64,000 nt of DNA from Phylloscopus collybita (taxonomy: Eukaryota; Chordata; Aves; Passeriformes; Phylloscopidae), in NCBI GenBank assembly GCA_027886175.1, contig JAJNNQ010000004.1, positions 14,027,501-14,091,500 of the forward strand, written 5' to 3'. Both the position numbers and the translations under genes were made by a program. Under the pieces are notes generated by a model. The model searched no databases. It was not told the origin of the DNA and worked only from the letters and a program-made list of their open reading frames with translations. Shown here in pieces: positions 1 through 13,658 of this stretch. Every line of letters begins with the position of its first letter. Within the stretch, counting starts at the first letter, position 1.

Positions 1-1882
1 CCTAAGTGCCTCAATTAAAAAATTAGTTAGGTGGGATGAATCTTGGTATGGGTATCATTATAGTTGTGATGAAAAGCTCAGAAGTATGGAGAGAGAAACT
101 GGTAGTTACAGTCTACCTAAGTCTGAAATTGTTAACAGATATGATTTACTCCAGATCCAATAAGGTGATTCTTGAATGCTCCCTGCAGTAATTAAAAGCC
201 TTTGAGTCAGTGTCATGTTTCATCAGGTTTGTGTACAAAAGCAGCTGGGGTATTGGAGTCTCAGGGTGTATTCTTGTGGGCACCTGACTGATCAAGATTG
301 CTTTCTCTTTTCTTTACCTTTTGGAACTGATTGAGGTGTAAAGTCTGAAGCTGAGCAGTAGGATTCTGCTCAGGTAGGACTTCTCTCTCAGGAGTCTAGT
401 CCAAGGAACTCATCAAACTTCACAGATCAGAAGATGATCTGTGAAGCGTTTTCACTTCTAAAATGAAGCTTCAGTTTGGTAAATCAAATTATTGAAGTAC
501 AAAGAGTACTTTGGAAATGGCATATTTGCACAATACTGTTATGTGGTGATTAATGAGAATTATGGTTCAGTGTTGATACTAATAATTTTGATATATGAGA
601 AAGATAAAAGACATACAAGAACAAATTTTAACCATGTACATTGTCTGAATTTCTTTCAGGCTACTAGTTATTTTTATCAAAATGTGCAAAGGATTGTTGT
701 ATTTTAACCTGAGTCTTTTAAAAGGCATTGTTTCCTCATATCCTATTCTTAAAGTAAACTAACTTTTTTTTCTAGGAAAAAAAAAATGATGTTTTGTCTC
801 CATGAAAATTGGCAAAATGTAAACAAAAGTTTGGAATGCACAGTAAGTTTTCTTAAAGTAATTAGTTATACGTGGTAGTTCTTGGAACACTCAAATTTTC
901 TGTCTTCTGTCACTGGTCTTCTGACTTTAAAGAAACAGCTGCTGTCCCTTCAGTTAGGAGTATAATCACAGAACTAATGGAATTTCTAAAAAGTTTATGT
1001 AGCCAAGAACAAACCTTGCAATATTAGGTCATATTGCATTTTATCTCATATATATTTCAAAAGCTGTCCTTATATATCTTCAACCGGCTATCTGTTGCAT
1101 CTTTGTACATTTCTGGCCAATTTCAGGATACATATAATATAACAGATAGATTGTAGCAACTTGAGAGCAGAAGGTTCTACTTTCAAGCAAGTCCAATCAG
1201 TGGATACTCCTTTGTAGTATCAGGTTTTCAAGGATAATGGCATAATTTCTTTCATCAAAATGAGCAAAAAGTTAGAACAATTTTCAATAATTTCTCTTCA
1301 ATGTGTGGTTTATGAAACAGGCTGACTTTTGTTTTATACAATTTATAGGAACAAAAAGCTATGGGACGATGCTTTAAATTTGGACAATGTATTTTTGGTT
1401 CTTTTTTTTGTGTGTATGCTCCTGACTTAGAACTAATTTACAGTTAGTCTTAGAAAGCTAATGTTAATACCTAAACATAATTTTATGATGCAAATTTGAG
1501 AGTAAGAGTCTATGGTGAAAGTTCTGACTAATGAATTTGTAGCTCCGGCACCATTAGCAGAATTGCATTTCAAGGTTTTTAAAAGAGGAGTTGAAAAATA
1601 CAGATGAAAAATTGATAAGTCTTTTTAATTTACAAGGTTGTAGAACTACCACAAGCAGTAAAAAGTGTTTCTTTTAAAGGCACTCCATGTCATTGCATGA
1701 GAGTACATTATGTGATATACCCAGAGTTTGTTACATGTGATTCTCTGGCAAAGATTAAACGTACTGAGCTTTCAGGCAACAAAATGACGGAGAAAATCTG
1801 GTGTCTTTCCAATGTCAAAGCTGTTGTTGAATGTTTGCTGTGAAACCACTAAAACCAAGATAATTTTCTGAATTTTAAAAAC
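1..1882. other. Non-coding host DNA, no gene seen
   Basis: AT-rich single-copy-looking sequence with frequent stops in all frames. I see no exon, RNA gene or recognisable transposon. The only structure noted is a short perfect hairpin near base 430, listed separately. Confidence 0.6.
418..446. repeat. Perfect 12-bp inverted repeat, 5-nt loop
   Basis: Arms 418-429 and 435-446 (CTTCACAGATCA and its exact complement) are separated by GAAGA. It would form a short hairpin in DNA or RNA. No surrounding gene gives it a role, and a chance origin is possible. Confidence 0.85.
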
Positions 1883-2305
1883 TTGGGGCTGACACGGTGG
1901 AAAACAACTTGGCAGGAAAACACCTTGGTGTCCTGGTGGACACTAGCTGACCATGAGCCAACAATGAACCCTCATAGCAAAGAAGGCCAGAGGTCTCCTG
2001 GGTTACATTAGGAATGACATTGCCTGCCATTAGGTTGAGGGTAGTGTGCCTTTCCCTCTATCTCATGTGAGACACATCTGAAGCTGTCAGTCCAGCTCTA
2101 GCCTTCCCAGTACAAGAAGGACATGGACATCCTGGACCAAGTCATGAGGAGGGTGACTACAGGACCATATCATCGAGGAGCATGCAAGAGAGCTGGGACT
2201 GCTCAGCCTTGAGAAAGCTCAAGGTGATCTTACCAATTAATATAATTATGTGATGAATGTCATGGTGCCTACTTGATAGGAAAAGAGGCAGTGGGTGCAA
2301 ATGAT
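1883..2305 (+). mobile_element. CR1 LINE fragment, ORF2 end to early 3' region
   Basis: This is a degraded piece of a CR1 non-LTR retrotransposon in sense orientation. The sequence around 1925-1975 matches the CR1 stretch coding for 'LGVLVDT..LTMSQQ', near the end of the reverse-transcriptase ORF. The run at 2108-2232 matches the 'QYKKDMD...ELGLLSLEK' part. Weaker similarity continues through 2233-2305, where the 'GATCTTACCAAT' segment and a 'GAGGCAGTGGGTGCAAA' segment fit the next CR1 region. Both ends are truncated and the reading frame is broken, so it is an inactive fossil. It stands alone, with no LTR insertion seen. The subfamily cannot be set by eye. Confidence 0.88.
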
Positions 2306-5300
2306 AATAATGTCAAAACCCAGTGTACAAGTAAGTTTTTGGTGTTTATTATTCTATATTGAAACTGGTAAATGATAGGAAGAAGAGTATGCTGTTCCTA
2401 ACTGATCGGTGTTTATATCCCAGTTTTTTGGGCAACTTTTTCATATCTTGAGAGAATACATCAGTGGTAGAGTCTTATATTTTGGTCAGAAGAACATTGC
2501 TAGAGTGATGAAAAGGTGGTAGCCAACAGACTTGAATGATTTGAGCAAAAGAGCACTCCTTCTTTTGTTTAGGTTTTTTGTTGTTTGTTTGGGGTTTTTC
2601 TGATGTCATTTTGTAGGAAGGCAGACTTTCTTTTTTTGTGGCAAGTGGGTAATATGCTAGAACATGTAAGACTCAAGGATGTTGTTACTGCATAAATATA
2701 TTAGGCACCTGCCATGGTTTTCTTCACAGTCTCCAAATTAGGCCTGGCTTCTCTATTCTGAATAGAGATTCCACCAGAGAGATTGTCAGGGTGTTTCCAA
2801 TTTTTCTTCCTGTCTCTTTTTTCAAATTGCCTGAATTATATACAACATATTCATGTTCTTGTTTCTATCTTCGTCTAACTTCCATTTCTGAAATAAAAAC
2901 CTGTCTTAGATGCCATAATCTGTGAAACAGAATAGGAAAGTAATTGTATCTGTTGGCTTGGATTTTTTCATTTTTCTTGCATTTCATTGATATTTCTAAT
3001 AAGCACTCCAGCAATTTTATTAACTTCTGTATTTTAATTCATTATAACTGTAGGAAGAATACTCTAATTTCTTCTTTGCCTTTTTTCTTGATTTTTAGCA
3101 TTAGCAAATTTGTTAAGCTTGCTAATAAAACATTAGTAGGTTTTTTTGCTGCTTTGGTATATTTATGTGCATGTGTGTTATGGATCTGTGACTTTGCTTT
3201 GATACTGCACAAGAGAATAAGTAGAAAAGTTTTTTGCATTACTGAGACAAATTTAGAGGAATTCATTCACAAGGCCTCCATAGGACTACTGCAACAGCCT
3301 CTATATAGCTTAGTGCAGACTCAGCTCTTCACAGATTTTGCATCTTTTGAGGCAAGTAGAATAGGAGAGGAGCTTAGTGAATAACCTGGCTTTTCTGTGC
3401 CATTCATTGCAATAGAAAACTCTCAATAGAGTTAACAGCAGTGTCAGGGAGTCTTTCAGTCATAATATTTTTGGGGTTTGTTAGTTTTCTGTGGGGATGA
3501 CTGGCTTGTTATTTTAAATAAATTTGCATGTAAGTTCTTCTGAAAATGGTCACCAGAAATAAATATCCATAAGAGGAATGCAGTTGGGGTGATTACTAAT
3601 CTGCATGAATAGCAGTTATTTTAGGAAGAAATGCATGTGCATAGAGAACTTTTAAAGTTCTTTGCCATTGAATGTACAAAATCTCTACAACCCTTAATAA
3701 TATCTTGATCAATACCTGGTTGTAATTCTTCCATTCATAGCCTCATGCCTGGAAAATAACATGTGTATTCATCATGTTTCAATCAGAAAGAAACACGTTT
3801 AAAGTGCAATTTTCAAGTGAATAAATGTGAAATGATTCTCGTCATCTTATTTCTTGATGTCCAGTGATGAATACCCACCTCTAGAAAAATTTCAGAGAGA
3901 AGGACTGTATAAAATACATGTTAAGAAGGTCTTTTAATACTACTCAGGCTTGGTTTGCTAAAAGTTCCTGCTCAAATTTCTATCAAGCAAGGAAATATAT
4001 TGGTTTATGCTTTTAGCTTTGTGGCCTATGTACTGCATTAGCAACATTTAAGCTCTGGTTTCCAAGGTCTGGTTATGTCAGTCTTTCTGATTTCTCATTC
4101 ATTTTGTTGAGAGGTAAATGACCTGACATTTGTGCAGTGCAATAATTTTGGAAGGCAGAGAGAAAATTGATAGCTCAGCCTCCATGTGACTTCTCTGCAT
4201 AACTTCTGAGGGTTAATTAATGGTAATGGATTCTGATTGTACTCCTCACCCTGACATGGGAGCTCCTTGGGAAAGAAGTGAGGTCAGAATAGTCGTTAGC
4301 CACTGAATTCTTTTCTGCAGTTGGTGGCAGCGGGCTATTAGGATGCTTAAATTTATGTGAAGGTCAAGAAAGCTAATTGCAGGGCTGCTGGATGTTTGAA
4401 ACTGACAAAAATTCCTTGCTGAGCATAGCTCAACTGGGAACCAGAAAATCTAGGCTGAAATCATACTGGAAATCTGCAGTGCAAAAGCACCTTTGTGCAA
4501 AAGCACCATTCACACATAAAAAGTTTGGCTTCGGCTCATGTAAATAATTCATCCACTTAGCCATATCTTTTTTATACAAGTTAAATTCAAGTATTTCATT
4601 AAAGCTCAAAAATAAAGATTACTTTAAAGTCGAGCTGAGAGGTTAGGGATGAACACAGGGTTAGTTTCATTGTAATGGTCTGACTGATGGGGATTTTTTC
4701 TACTACCACAAAGAGATACTTTCAGAGATGATGAGGTCTTTGATGATGCTATTAAAATGAAAAATTGGTGAAAAAGATGAGAAGCCAATTTCTACACTGC
4801 TTTTTGAATATTTATATAGTCAATAAAGTAATACATGTGCATCCACAAACAACAAGAGGAATGAGGACATTCATTTTGCCCACATAGCCTGAAAAGCACT
4901 CTTTGAATAATTTATTTTTGTTCCCTGGTGTCAAACCAGAAGCCTGAAGGAAAAGTTAAAAATTATCTGGTTGAAAATTTAAATTAATGGTTATTTACAC
5001 CAATTTTCCACTTACCATTTAAGCCAACTTTCCTGTTGTGTAGGACAACACTTGGAAGAACATCTAGAAGTGAAGAATTATTTTGCTATACCTTTCTTTG
5101 TATTATGGTCTGACAGTTTGTGGAAAAGTTGGTAAGTTATGACTTCTTTATTCAAAAAAGTTTCTCTACAGTCTTTGTTTAGCGTTATTGGTTTTGTAAC
5201 AGATGTCTGAATAGGTAAAAATCCCCATTTCTTCCATATGTGGTGCTTTGGATGATTCTGTTATTGACTCATAAGATGTGTGCTCTGCATGAGAAGTCTG

Positions 5301-6333
5301 ATTTCAGTTGTGTATGGTGGATTATGCATTTAGTATAATTTCTATGGGAGAAATTCTCATTTTCTGATTTTCTAAAAATTTAGATATTTTCAGCAAGTTT
5401 CTTTCTGCATCCTGAATATTAGAGAAAGACTATGTGTTCTTGATACACAAAAAGGTACCACCTGACATGCATAATTAATGTTGATGGCATTAATATTACA
5501 GTCATTTGAATATTTTCCTCAGCTCATTACATCAGCCTAAATTTGACCATACATTAGGAGTTGTGGGTTCTCCTGGTTGGTTCTCATAGATCTTGTGTAT
5601 TAATTTCGAAGATCTTCTATGAATTGTTTTGCCTTCCGAAATTATAGAGATTTTCTGCAAGTAAAGTGAGTACAGCAAGGTCAAGAGTTCATGTTTTGGT
5701 ATTCTCTGTGTTATATACTGAAATAGCTGTTCTGCTGTCTATGGTAAAGGATAAAGTAGAAATAGATCCAGCTGCTGGGTTTTGAGGAAATGATACATTC
5801 TCTTTTCTCTTCATTTCTGAATTCCAGTCTCTGTTCCTCTGGTTTACTTCTCTGAAATAAGTAAGTTTAGCCCAATTGGGGTTTGGGTTTTTTGATATCT
5901 CTGGGTTGGCTTCTGCTGGACTTTTAATAAATACTTTAATAGAAATTTGTTAACCCCCACAGCAGATCATTTAGACCCTCTATAACTAAGCCTCTTTCAT
6001 TGTTATGTTTGTCAGTTCAATGGCAGGAAGTGTTATGTGCATTTTGAACATATACAGTGAATTGAGTAATGACTTTACTGGCAGAAGAAGTCAGTACTTC
6101 TCCTGATAGTCTGAAAGATGAATAAAATGCACAAATCTTAGAAAACATTAGTTTATCTGCCTTGCAGGGGGCCTATAAGCAGTTCAGGATAATGCATGTA
6201 AGTGAAGGAATCTTAGTTTGTTGTTGACTGCTTCAACTAGGAGGTCCCAAACCCACTAAAATTTATTTACATGGATGTTCAGATGCATTTTGTAGCATAC
6301 TTTTAGGTATATGTTAGTCAAATGGATTTTCAT

Positions 6334-6355
6334 TCTCCTGGCTTAAGCCAGGAGA
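6334..6355. repeat. 22-bp perfect palindrome
   Basis: Each half is an exact reverse complement of the other, with no spacer and the centre at TTAA (core TGGCTTAAGCCA). Length without mismatch is unusual for host DNA, but in 64 kb a chance origin cannot be excluded. No known protein site was recognised. Confidence 0.9.
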
Positions 6356-7525
6356 GAGAAAATAGTTTATAGAAATTTTAATATAATACTGACCAATTTC
6401 TATCCATTTTATAAACACAAGTCCACACAAGTGCTTGCTAAATTATGGTAAGCAGGTTTTAAGTAAGTTGTCTAATTGTGTAATTCCACATAATAATATG
6501 TGAATATGGTTAGGCACATAAAACAGGTGGTGGGATGCACCGTATGTATTGGAACAGGAGGTGTTTTCTTCTTCTAAGAGAGAGTGAAAATGTAAAGCTC
6601 ATATTTGTAACTTTATGTCATTCAACTACTAATTAAGTTGGATATGGAAGAAGTCAGCTTTTAATATCATTGAGCAATGCCTTCAGACATCACTCAAAGT
6701 CAGATCTGATCATGTAATTTCAACTATTTTTACAAATTTTGCTCACTAATCAATAAACAGACAGTCCTCTACCATCATAACCTGGAAGCACCTTTGAGAA
6801 GATGTTCACTGATTGAAGGAAACTTTCAGGTGTTTATAAGCATATGTCCTATCTTTTGTTCTATTGATACCAATTTTCTTTGTGAGAAAGTAAAGTAATA
6901 CTACAGTTGGAGTTGCTAAAGGACTTTTCACTGCTAAAAGGGATAGCTTTCTAAAAATTCACACTTTTCTGAAAGTTCACTGTTTCGTGGAAATTTTTTT
7001 TGTCTGCTTGACAGCAGAAGCAATGTGCAGAGATGTTGGCGCTGAGAGAGACCTTTTTCCTGATTACAAAACTCTTAGGACATGTGTATCATTGGCTGAC
7101 TTTGCTGCCCTGGAATTTTTTCTCTTAACTCTGTTTAATATCTGAGACCCATATATATAAGTTTAAAATCTATGAATACTTTTTTTTAAATTTAAATTCA
7201 AGATTCTTGATATTACTAGGAGTTATGAGAAACTGGCCAGGATATTTTACTTAGGTTAGAAGGAAGTACTCTCTAATATTGCAAATTTATAATATCTGTT
7301 CTCCCAAAATATAGGCTCTGGTTTATTTAGAATATATATTATTTCCATAGTATAAAATGCATATATGCTAAGATGTAATGCCTAGATATGATCTTGATTT
7401 TAAGGATGTATTTCAAAGTTTTTATAAACAGCAAGGGACTTAGTGGTGAAACAGCTTTCTTGCAGAATACCTTGGAGCTTTGTATGTCAGTAGAAACCAG
7501 TTTTGTACATACATCCTTAAATACT

Positions 7526-7553
7526 ATGCATTCCTTTTATTTAAGGAATGCAT
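7526..7553. repeat. Perfect 11-bp inverted repeat, 6-nt loop
   Basis: Arms ATGCATTCCTT (7526-7536) and AAGGAATGCAT (7543-7553) flank TTATTT. The arms contain GGAAT/ATTCC cores like TEAD-type sites, but that is only a string match. Confidence 0.85.
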
Positions 7554-10500
7554 CAAGGTTTGATTAAAGGCTACTTTATTATTCACCTTCTTAAAAGTAA
7601 AAATAAATTGCCATTCAGAATATGATTTTTCAAAATCATTCCAAATTTCTTGATACCAGGGTGATTATTGCAGGAGCTCTCTGTAGGAGGGCGATCATTA
7701 CTAATTGTTGTTGCCAATGTGGTTAGTGGCAGTAGCTGAAAGCAAAATTGCAGCATCAGATTTCCCCAGCTGAAGTTAGAGGGTGGTGTTCTTCAAAGAC
7801 CTCTTCAGTACTGCATGAAAGGTGGCAAAACTCCAGATTTTGAAGTAGTGAGATACAGACTTTAATACAGCTGTCCTGGGATGACTTTATGATGCTTGTA
7901 TCCCCAATCGTTGGTTCTGTTTGTGTTGTATATTATGTTTTGTACCTTTAAACCTGGTTCTGGGAAGAAAGGGGGAGAAAGAAGCAGAAATTATGGACAT
8001 AGTAATCTCTTCAGGAAAATACAACTGAGCAGAATGTCTTTGAAAACACCTTAGGATAACAACTGCCCACAGCCACTTGGGTGTAACATATTATGATATA
8101 AAATTCTTGCAAGGGAAGAAGGTGAAGGAGCAATGATTCCATAAGGCATGTTCTCTTCTCAAACTCATATATCATATGGAGCAGGAAGTATATATTATGG
8201 CATGGTAGAAAATCGGTCTTGCCATACCTGCTCCTCACTGGAGACGTTTACTGTGTACATCTGTACGTAGAAATGGTATATGAATGTTCTTACTAAGGTC
8301 AGTCTGCATTGCAGCTTTTTTTCAGTCGTCATGGTCATAAATGAATTTATATTGTGCTAATATACTTACTTACTCTACAGATAATAACCCCATGATAGTC
8401 ACAAAAATTCCTCTGGAACTGCTTGGATCTGGAGAGTAAGCATTTCATTCCTAATTCTCATTTCAATAATGTTTTTTCCTTTGAATTTAATTTCAGAATA
8501 ATTTGTTGTCTAATTACTTAAAATATCATATTACCAAGCTCTGTATTCTAACTCTCTATAGGTTAGAATTCAGTTATGTATATCATAAATTAATTAGTTA
8601 ATAAATAGTTTTTAAATATTAAATGCTGATTTCAGATTAGTTTTACTTAATGAGGTTACTTTTAAAAGCTGAGGCGTTATTAGTTTCCATCACCATACTG
8701 ATATAGGAGCTGTTATAATATATTCTTATTATATTTCTAATTTCTATATATTCCTATATTCCTGGTATATTCACAGTAGTGAAGCAAAAGGCTGTTGGAG
8801 CATTGAGTGTTGTTTCAATACGTGTTCCCAACATCTGTTTCTCATTTGAACTTTCTGTACTGCTTTATTTTCCTGCCCTGTCTGGGCCTCACTGTGAAAC
8901 AGAACACCAAAAGGAAAATGAAAGAAAAAAAAGAAGTTTCTGGTCCCTTGAAACTCTGGTCAGGCAGCAATGTTCTGCAATATTTTCTTTTTGGACCACC
9001 AGACATGAGAATATGTGCTCTCTCTTATTCTACATTTTTTCTCGCAGGAAAAATTCTAGCCAACTTTATGACAGAAGAAAAGAAGCAAGAAAGGCTGATA
9101 AATGATTCCAGCTTCCAGAAGATGTTTTGGACATTGTGATCTGCAAAAAGATCTACTAGTCTATTCATCCGGGCTAAGCCACCCTTCAAAGGAAAATAAT
9201 TTACCAGGACTCAGTGGGCATCAGTCTTCTTGAGAGCACTTACCTTGAAAAGCCAAGATGTTCCAAAGACTTGCATTGTAAATGTGTGTTTTCAGGTTGC
9301 CTAAAGAATCACTGGCAAAGGTAAAAGCAGATTTGGTGTAAAAGCAAAAGCATTACAAAGTTCATTGCACAGTTCACTCTGCTACGTAATAGATGGTTAA
9401 AGCACACAGAGAAAAAGTAAAAAAAATCTAAACTCATTCAATCTGCAACCAAAATCACCCAAAAAATAACCTGTGAGAGGGTTTGGAGGCTGAGGGAGGG
9501 GGAAGGGGAGAAAAAGAAATGGTTGGAAAGGATAAAGGTCAAAAGGAAAAAGGAATAAAGAAAGCCCTCCTGTTGCCTCACAAGATTCAGAGTAGACCCC
9601 CTTGCTAAATGGAGCTTAGGAAATTTTTTGTCTAAAGCTTTAAACCTGAACTTAACAGCAGTTATTCTATTGCTTAAGTTAAACAATTGAACAATTCATA
9701 TAGTATTTATGATAGCACAACAGTAACTCACAGGCCTAATTGACTTGCAAATCTGAAATACTTAAGAATCCAGGAGGGCAGCATTCCCAGTGCATTTGCT
9801 ATGATATATTCACATTAGCATGCTCACAGATGTAGAGGAGTACATGTAAGATACATACCTCTGAAAAAAACCCCCTTCATTTCAGTGAAGTACTTGCATC
9901 AGATGCTTTTGCATCTTCTCAGTGGGTGAAGGGTTGAGTCTGGAGGAGGGGATGTATCACCATCACTGATGTTTGGCAGTGCTCCAAGTACAGCAAACTT
10001 GAGAGAGTTTGTGAGCTCTGAAAGGCCCTGCTCAGATGGAAGAGCTGGTCACAGCTTCTGTGGTCCAGGAGACCTCCAAGGGTCTCACTTTGGACTATGG
10101 TTTATAAGGTTGCAACAGAGTGAGTTTTAGTTTTCATCATAACAATTTCTCATCCATTCAGGTAAGTAACTTTCTTCAAGAAGTATTATTTCCCTTGGGC
10201 AGTTTCAGGCATGAAAAATAAACTTCCAACATTGTTGAAAACCAGCAGCTCACTGGACAGCACTAGTTCCTGGGAACAGTTTTTTTCTGATAAGTTCAAA
10301 AAAATGCTGAGCCCAGGTGCTGTTCATCGAGGCCAAGGCTTAATGAGCATTTTGCAGATCATGGTTTGGCCTCAGTGGGGCAGGAGATGCACCACCACAA
10401 GTTGTCAGGACATGGCACTCTGCTTGAGTTGGGCCAGATTTCACTGGACAAAAACCAGCAGTACTACTCAAATCCCACTTCAACAGATGTCCAGTGGAGA

Positions 10501-12920
10501 CCTTTTAAGAGCACATTAAGGAGGCTTAGTGAAATGGACATATCTTTGGATTTTCTTTTTTGTTTTTTGAAGTAGACAAGTATTTTCAGAAAAATCATTT
10601 ACATATAAATGGGCTGTGAGCATAAAATTGCATATTTTTGTAGGGAAAAGTTTTTGAAGGATAATTTTTCTTAGAATTCTGAGAAACTGAAATTTGTCTA
10701 GAGCACATTGGCAATGACTCACAGATTACAGCAAAAAAGGACTGTGACACAAACTTCTCTGTCATAGGAATGCACTTAGGTAATACCAAAGTTGGTGCAT
10801 TTGCAGCATGGTTCGACACTGAAAGTAAAATCTGCTAGGGATTAAAATGCTTTGCATGATGCACCAAGTATGCTAAAGGAGGATTTGAGTTAGTGTATGA
10901 TGGCATTTCAGTGTTCCAGTAGTTGACAACGGAAGAAAAGACTGTTGTCCTTTATGTATGGATGCCTTTGATGCCTTCGCATCCATGATCTTCTCTGTTT
11001 TCCAGTTCCTTCTATGATGAATTCAAATTTTTCAACCTTGCAGCACCAGCCAGGTCAAAGAGAAAGAAATTCACACTGGATTGTGGGACATGGCATTTGA
11101 AGAGCCTTGGGTGAAGTGGATGCCTGACATACAACTTCCAAAATGCAGTATAGGGCCTGGGAAATGATAGTTAACATTTTTTTTTATGTTCAAAGGAGAT
11201 TTCCTTTTTGGTGCATTATAAGATATATGAGTCAGAGAGACTCACAATGAAATATATGATTTTGACTTTATGTAAGAAAAACAGTTTTCCTGCAGAAAAT
11301 TCACAATGAGATTTAGTATTAATATTAGTTAAGCAACTGTTTATTCACTAAACATGTGGAACTGTGCTAGCTCTAGTGAATTCTTTTTTGATTTGTAACC
11401 AAGTGCCTTCAGGAAGACAAATATTTCAGTAGAAATTGGTGATCTAGCATCAGCTATGTTCTTTCTAGTTAAAGTTAATAAGGAACTTAATTGTAAAGAC
11501 TAGATAAAATTTCTGTCATAGATATGTTTATATTACAAGTATTGTGAAGAGTTACACTGAATGGAGAAGTTTCCCATGTCACCAATAAACATACAAAAAA
11601 CAATGAATCACAGACTTTCCTTTCCCCTTTGCTCACAGTCCCTACATACAGGATCCAGTTGTTCCAAATTTTGATCTTGAAGCATTTGTACACATAATTT
11701 CCTCTACAATTAGTTAGTCTGGAAATGTTTTTAACTAGAAACTTATGTTTTCAGGCAATAGTGCAATTCTGAGCTGTTATTCAGTCCATTCCACAGATGA
11801 CATCTTCCTAGTTTGATTCTGAAACCTGGATTGATTTATATACCTTCACACTTCACAACTTTGTTGTCTCAATTCTGTCTTGCAAGCAAGACAATACTCC
11901 CTTGTGTAGAGGTATGCCAGTTGTATCTGAAAAGTCATCTGTTTGACTTTTGAAAACCAGCGGACAAGGTTAAAGGATTTCAGTAGTCAATCATCCTACA
12001 TTACTTCTGTAAAACAGAGAAAATGCTGTGGATAGCAGGTAGGGCCTTCTCAATTTCTGCTCAGCGAAACAGAGAACTTAAGTGATACTTCAAAAAATCG
12101 TTAAAAATAGGAGAGACCCAGGTGCCAGACTTAAATCCCTGTAGACATGAACCAGGAAGGAAAAGTGGTCATACTGACATCATAGTTCTTATAGCCTACT
12201 CTATGTGAAAGAAGAATGTGTATTTCATTGTCTTAAGACAAACACTTCATTGCTCTTAATAGCACTGAAGAATAAAGCACCACAAATACTTTTTGAGGCT
12301 GCTAGGTAGTTATTATCATCATTTTCAAATGCAAAAAACATCCCGAGGTTATTGATGGCCTGAGACAGAGCTAGGGAAAAGACTCAAAATTCTTGAATTC
12401 CAATCCTTTGACTTAACCAGATGACCTTTTCAAGAGCATATCTCCTAGTTTTGGGTGTTTTCATAGTACACAGCAGAAGAAAGAAAAGTATTGGTTTGGT
12501 GTTCATTACTTCAAACTTTTCCTGTTAAGTCTGAATCTCTTGAAGGTAATGTGTGAGCTGACATGTTTATCCTGTGTTCCTGGATGAACATCAGGAGAAA
12601 AACACTGGTGAAGAAATGGTAAAAAGACTTTTAAAAAGAACTTGCTTCAAAAGTTCAGGTTTCAGTAGCTCTTGTGAATCAAAGTAGCAATGTGATCAAA
12701 GTCTATGTGTTACCACGCCACAAATTCTAAGCAAACAGCATGTGCAGTTGAGCCTCCTGTTATGTGTGAAGGAAATGCCTTGCTCAGTGCTCTAAGTGTA
12801 ATGTTATAAGACTTAGCATTTGGAAATTCTGAATTTTGTTACTACTTGATGAAGACTAGTAGTATGTTTGCAGACCCCGTCATTGGTTCAACTAAGGCTG
12901 TTGTATGATAGCTTTCCACA

Positions 12921-13245
12921 TGGAATCGTAGAATGGCTTGGGTTGAAAGAGAATTAAAGACAACCTAGTTCCACCTCCCCTGCTGTGGGCAGGAACACCT
13001 TCAACTAGATCAAGCTGCTTAAAGTCCCATTCAACCTGCCCTTGAATGCTCCCTGGGATGTGGCATGAACAACTTCTCTGGACAACCTGTTCCAGTGCTT
13101 CACCATCCTTACAGTAAAATATTTTTTCCTAAATCTAAGCTAATCCTACTCTTAGTTTAAAGCCATTTCTCCATGTTCTGTCACTACATACCCCTGTAAA
13201 AATTATCTCTCCATCTTTTTTTTGTGAGTGTCCTTCATGTACTGG
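12921..13245 (-). mobile_element. CR1 LINE 3' end, part 1 (split by an LTR)
   Basis: Antisense copy of the CR1 3' end. It opens at the element's 3' terminus with 'GGAATCGTAGAATGG', the usual CR1 tail on the minus strand. It runs through the 'ACCTTCAACTAGATCAAGCTG' and 'CTGGACAACCTGTTCCAGTG' blocks typical of avian CR1. At 13242-13245 (CTGG) it is cut by the LTR that follows, and it resumes at 13659. Many substitutions and small gaps show it is old and inactive. Confidence 0.93.
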
Positions 13246-13658
13246 TGATGTCTTGAAAAGCTACCTAGAAGAGAGGCTAGATGGTGTTAAAGGAATAAAG
13301 TAGGTGTTTATTAAAAAGGCCTTTGAAGGATACACCTTGGGCTGTACAAGATGACCCAAGATGGACAACAGGTCACACATTTTCACACTTTTATAAGTTT
13401 TGGTCTATTTACATATTGGGGTAATTGTCCAATTACAGCTTCAGGTTATGAAGTCCCATCCTCCCAATTTTCTCTCCTCAATTCACTGTTGTTTATACTG
13501 TCTTGGGCATGAAGATGTGATGGTGGCCTTGGTTTTCAGGCTGCACAAGGATTGTTTTATCTAACTGAATTGTGAAGAGAACTCTATATGTAGTTCAGAG
13601 TTATATACCAATGCAGTACAGAATCTGAAAAATATGAGACCTAAAACTTAAGGCATCA
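13246..13658 (-). mobile_element. Solo LTR inserted in CR1, 4-bp target duplication
   Basis: A 413-bp insertion bounded by TGATG at the left and CATCA at the right, which are inverted termini of the TG...CA kind. It is flanked by the direct repeat CTGG (13242-13245 and 13659-13662). CR1 sequence reads on across it. On the minus strand a TATAAAAG box (13388-13395) lies about 80 nt upstream of an AATAAA signal (13307-13312), so the LTR points leftwards. A 4-bp duplication is usual for ERV1-type elements. No internal retroviral sequence remains, so this is a solo LTR left by recombination. Confidence 0.85.

Larger units (their letters stand above)
2306..12920. other. 10.6 kb non-coding host DNA
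   Basis: No gene or confident transposon was recognised. Small features inside are a 22-bp palindrome (6334-6355) and a hairpin (7526-7553). The segment 9430-9690 is purine-rich in part and ends in a stretch that looks like an old interspersed repeat, but I could not name it. The open frames here (up to 146 codons at 2944-3384) have F/L/C-rich translations and look accidental. Confidence 0.55.

Noticed and set aside
2944..3384. 146-codon open frame on the plus strand, the longest outside repeats
   Set aside because: The translation is rich in F, L, I and C with no domain, there is no splice or promoter context, and AT-rich DNA gives such frames by chance. An overlapping antisense frame is no better.
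7680..7710. 'GGAGGGCGATC' resembling the start of 7SK RNA
   Set aside because: Only about 11 bases match, and the following sequence is unrelated.
8779..9139. Two overlapping plus-strand frames of 108 and 110 codons
   Set aside because: No recognisable domain, the two frames share the same DNA, and there is no supporting exon structure.
10211..10575. 102- and 69-codon frames that looked like a possible retrocopy
   Set aside because: I could not match either to a known protein, and there is no poly(A) tail or flanking duplication. Left unannotated.
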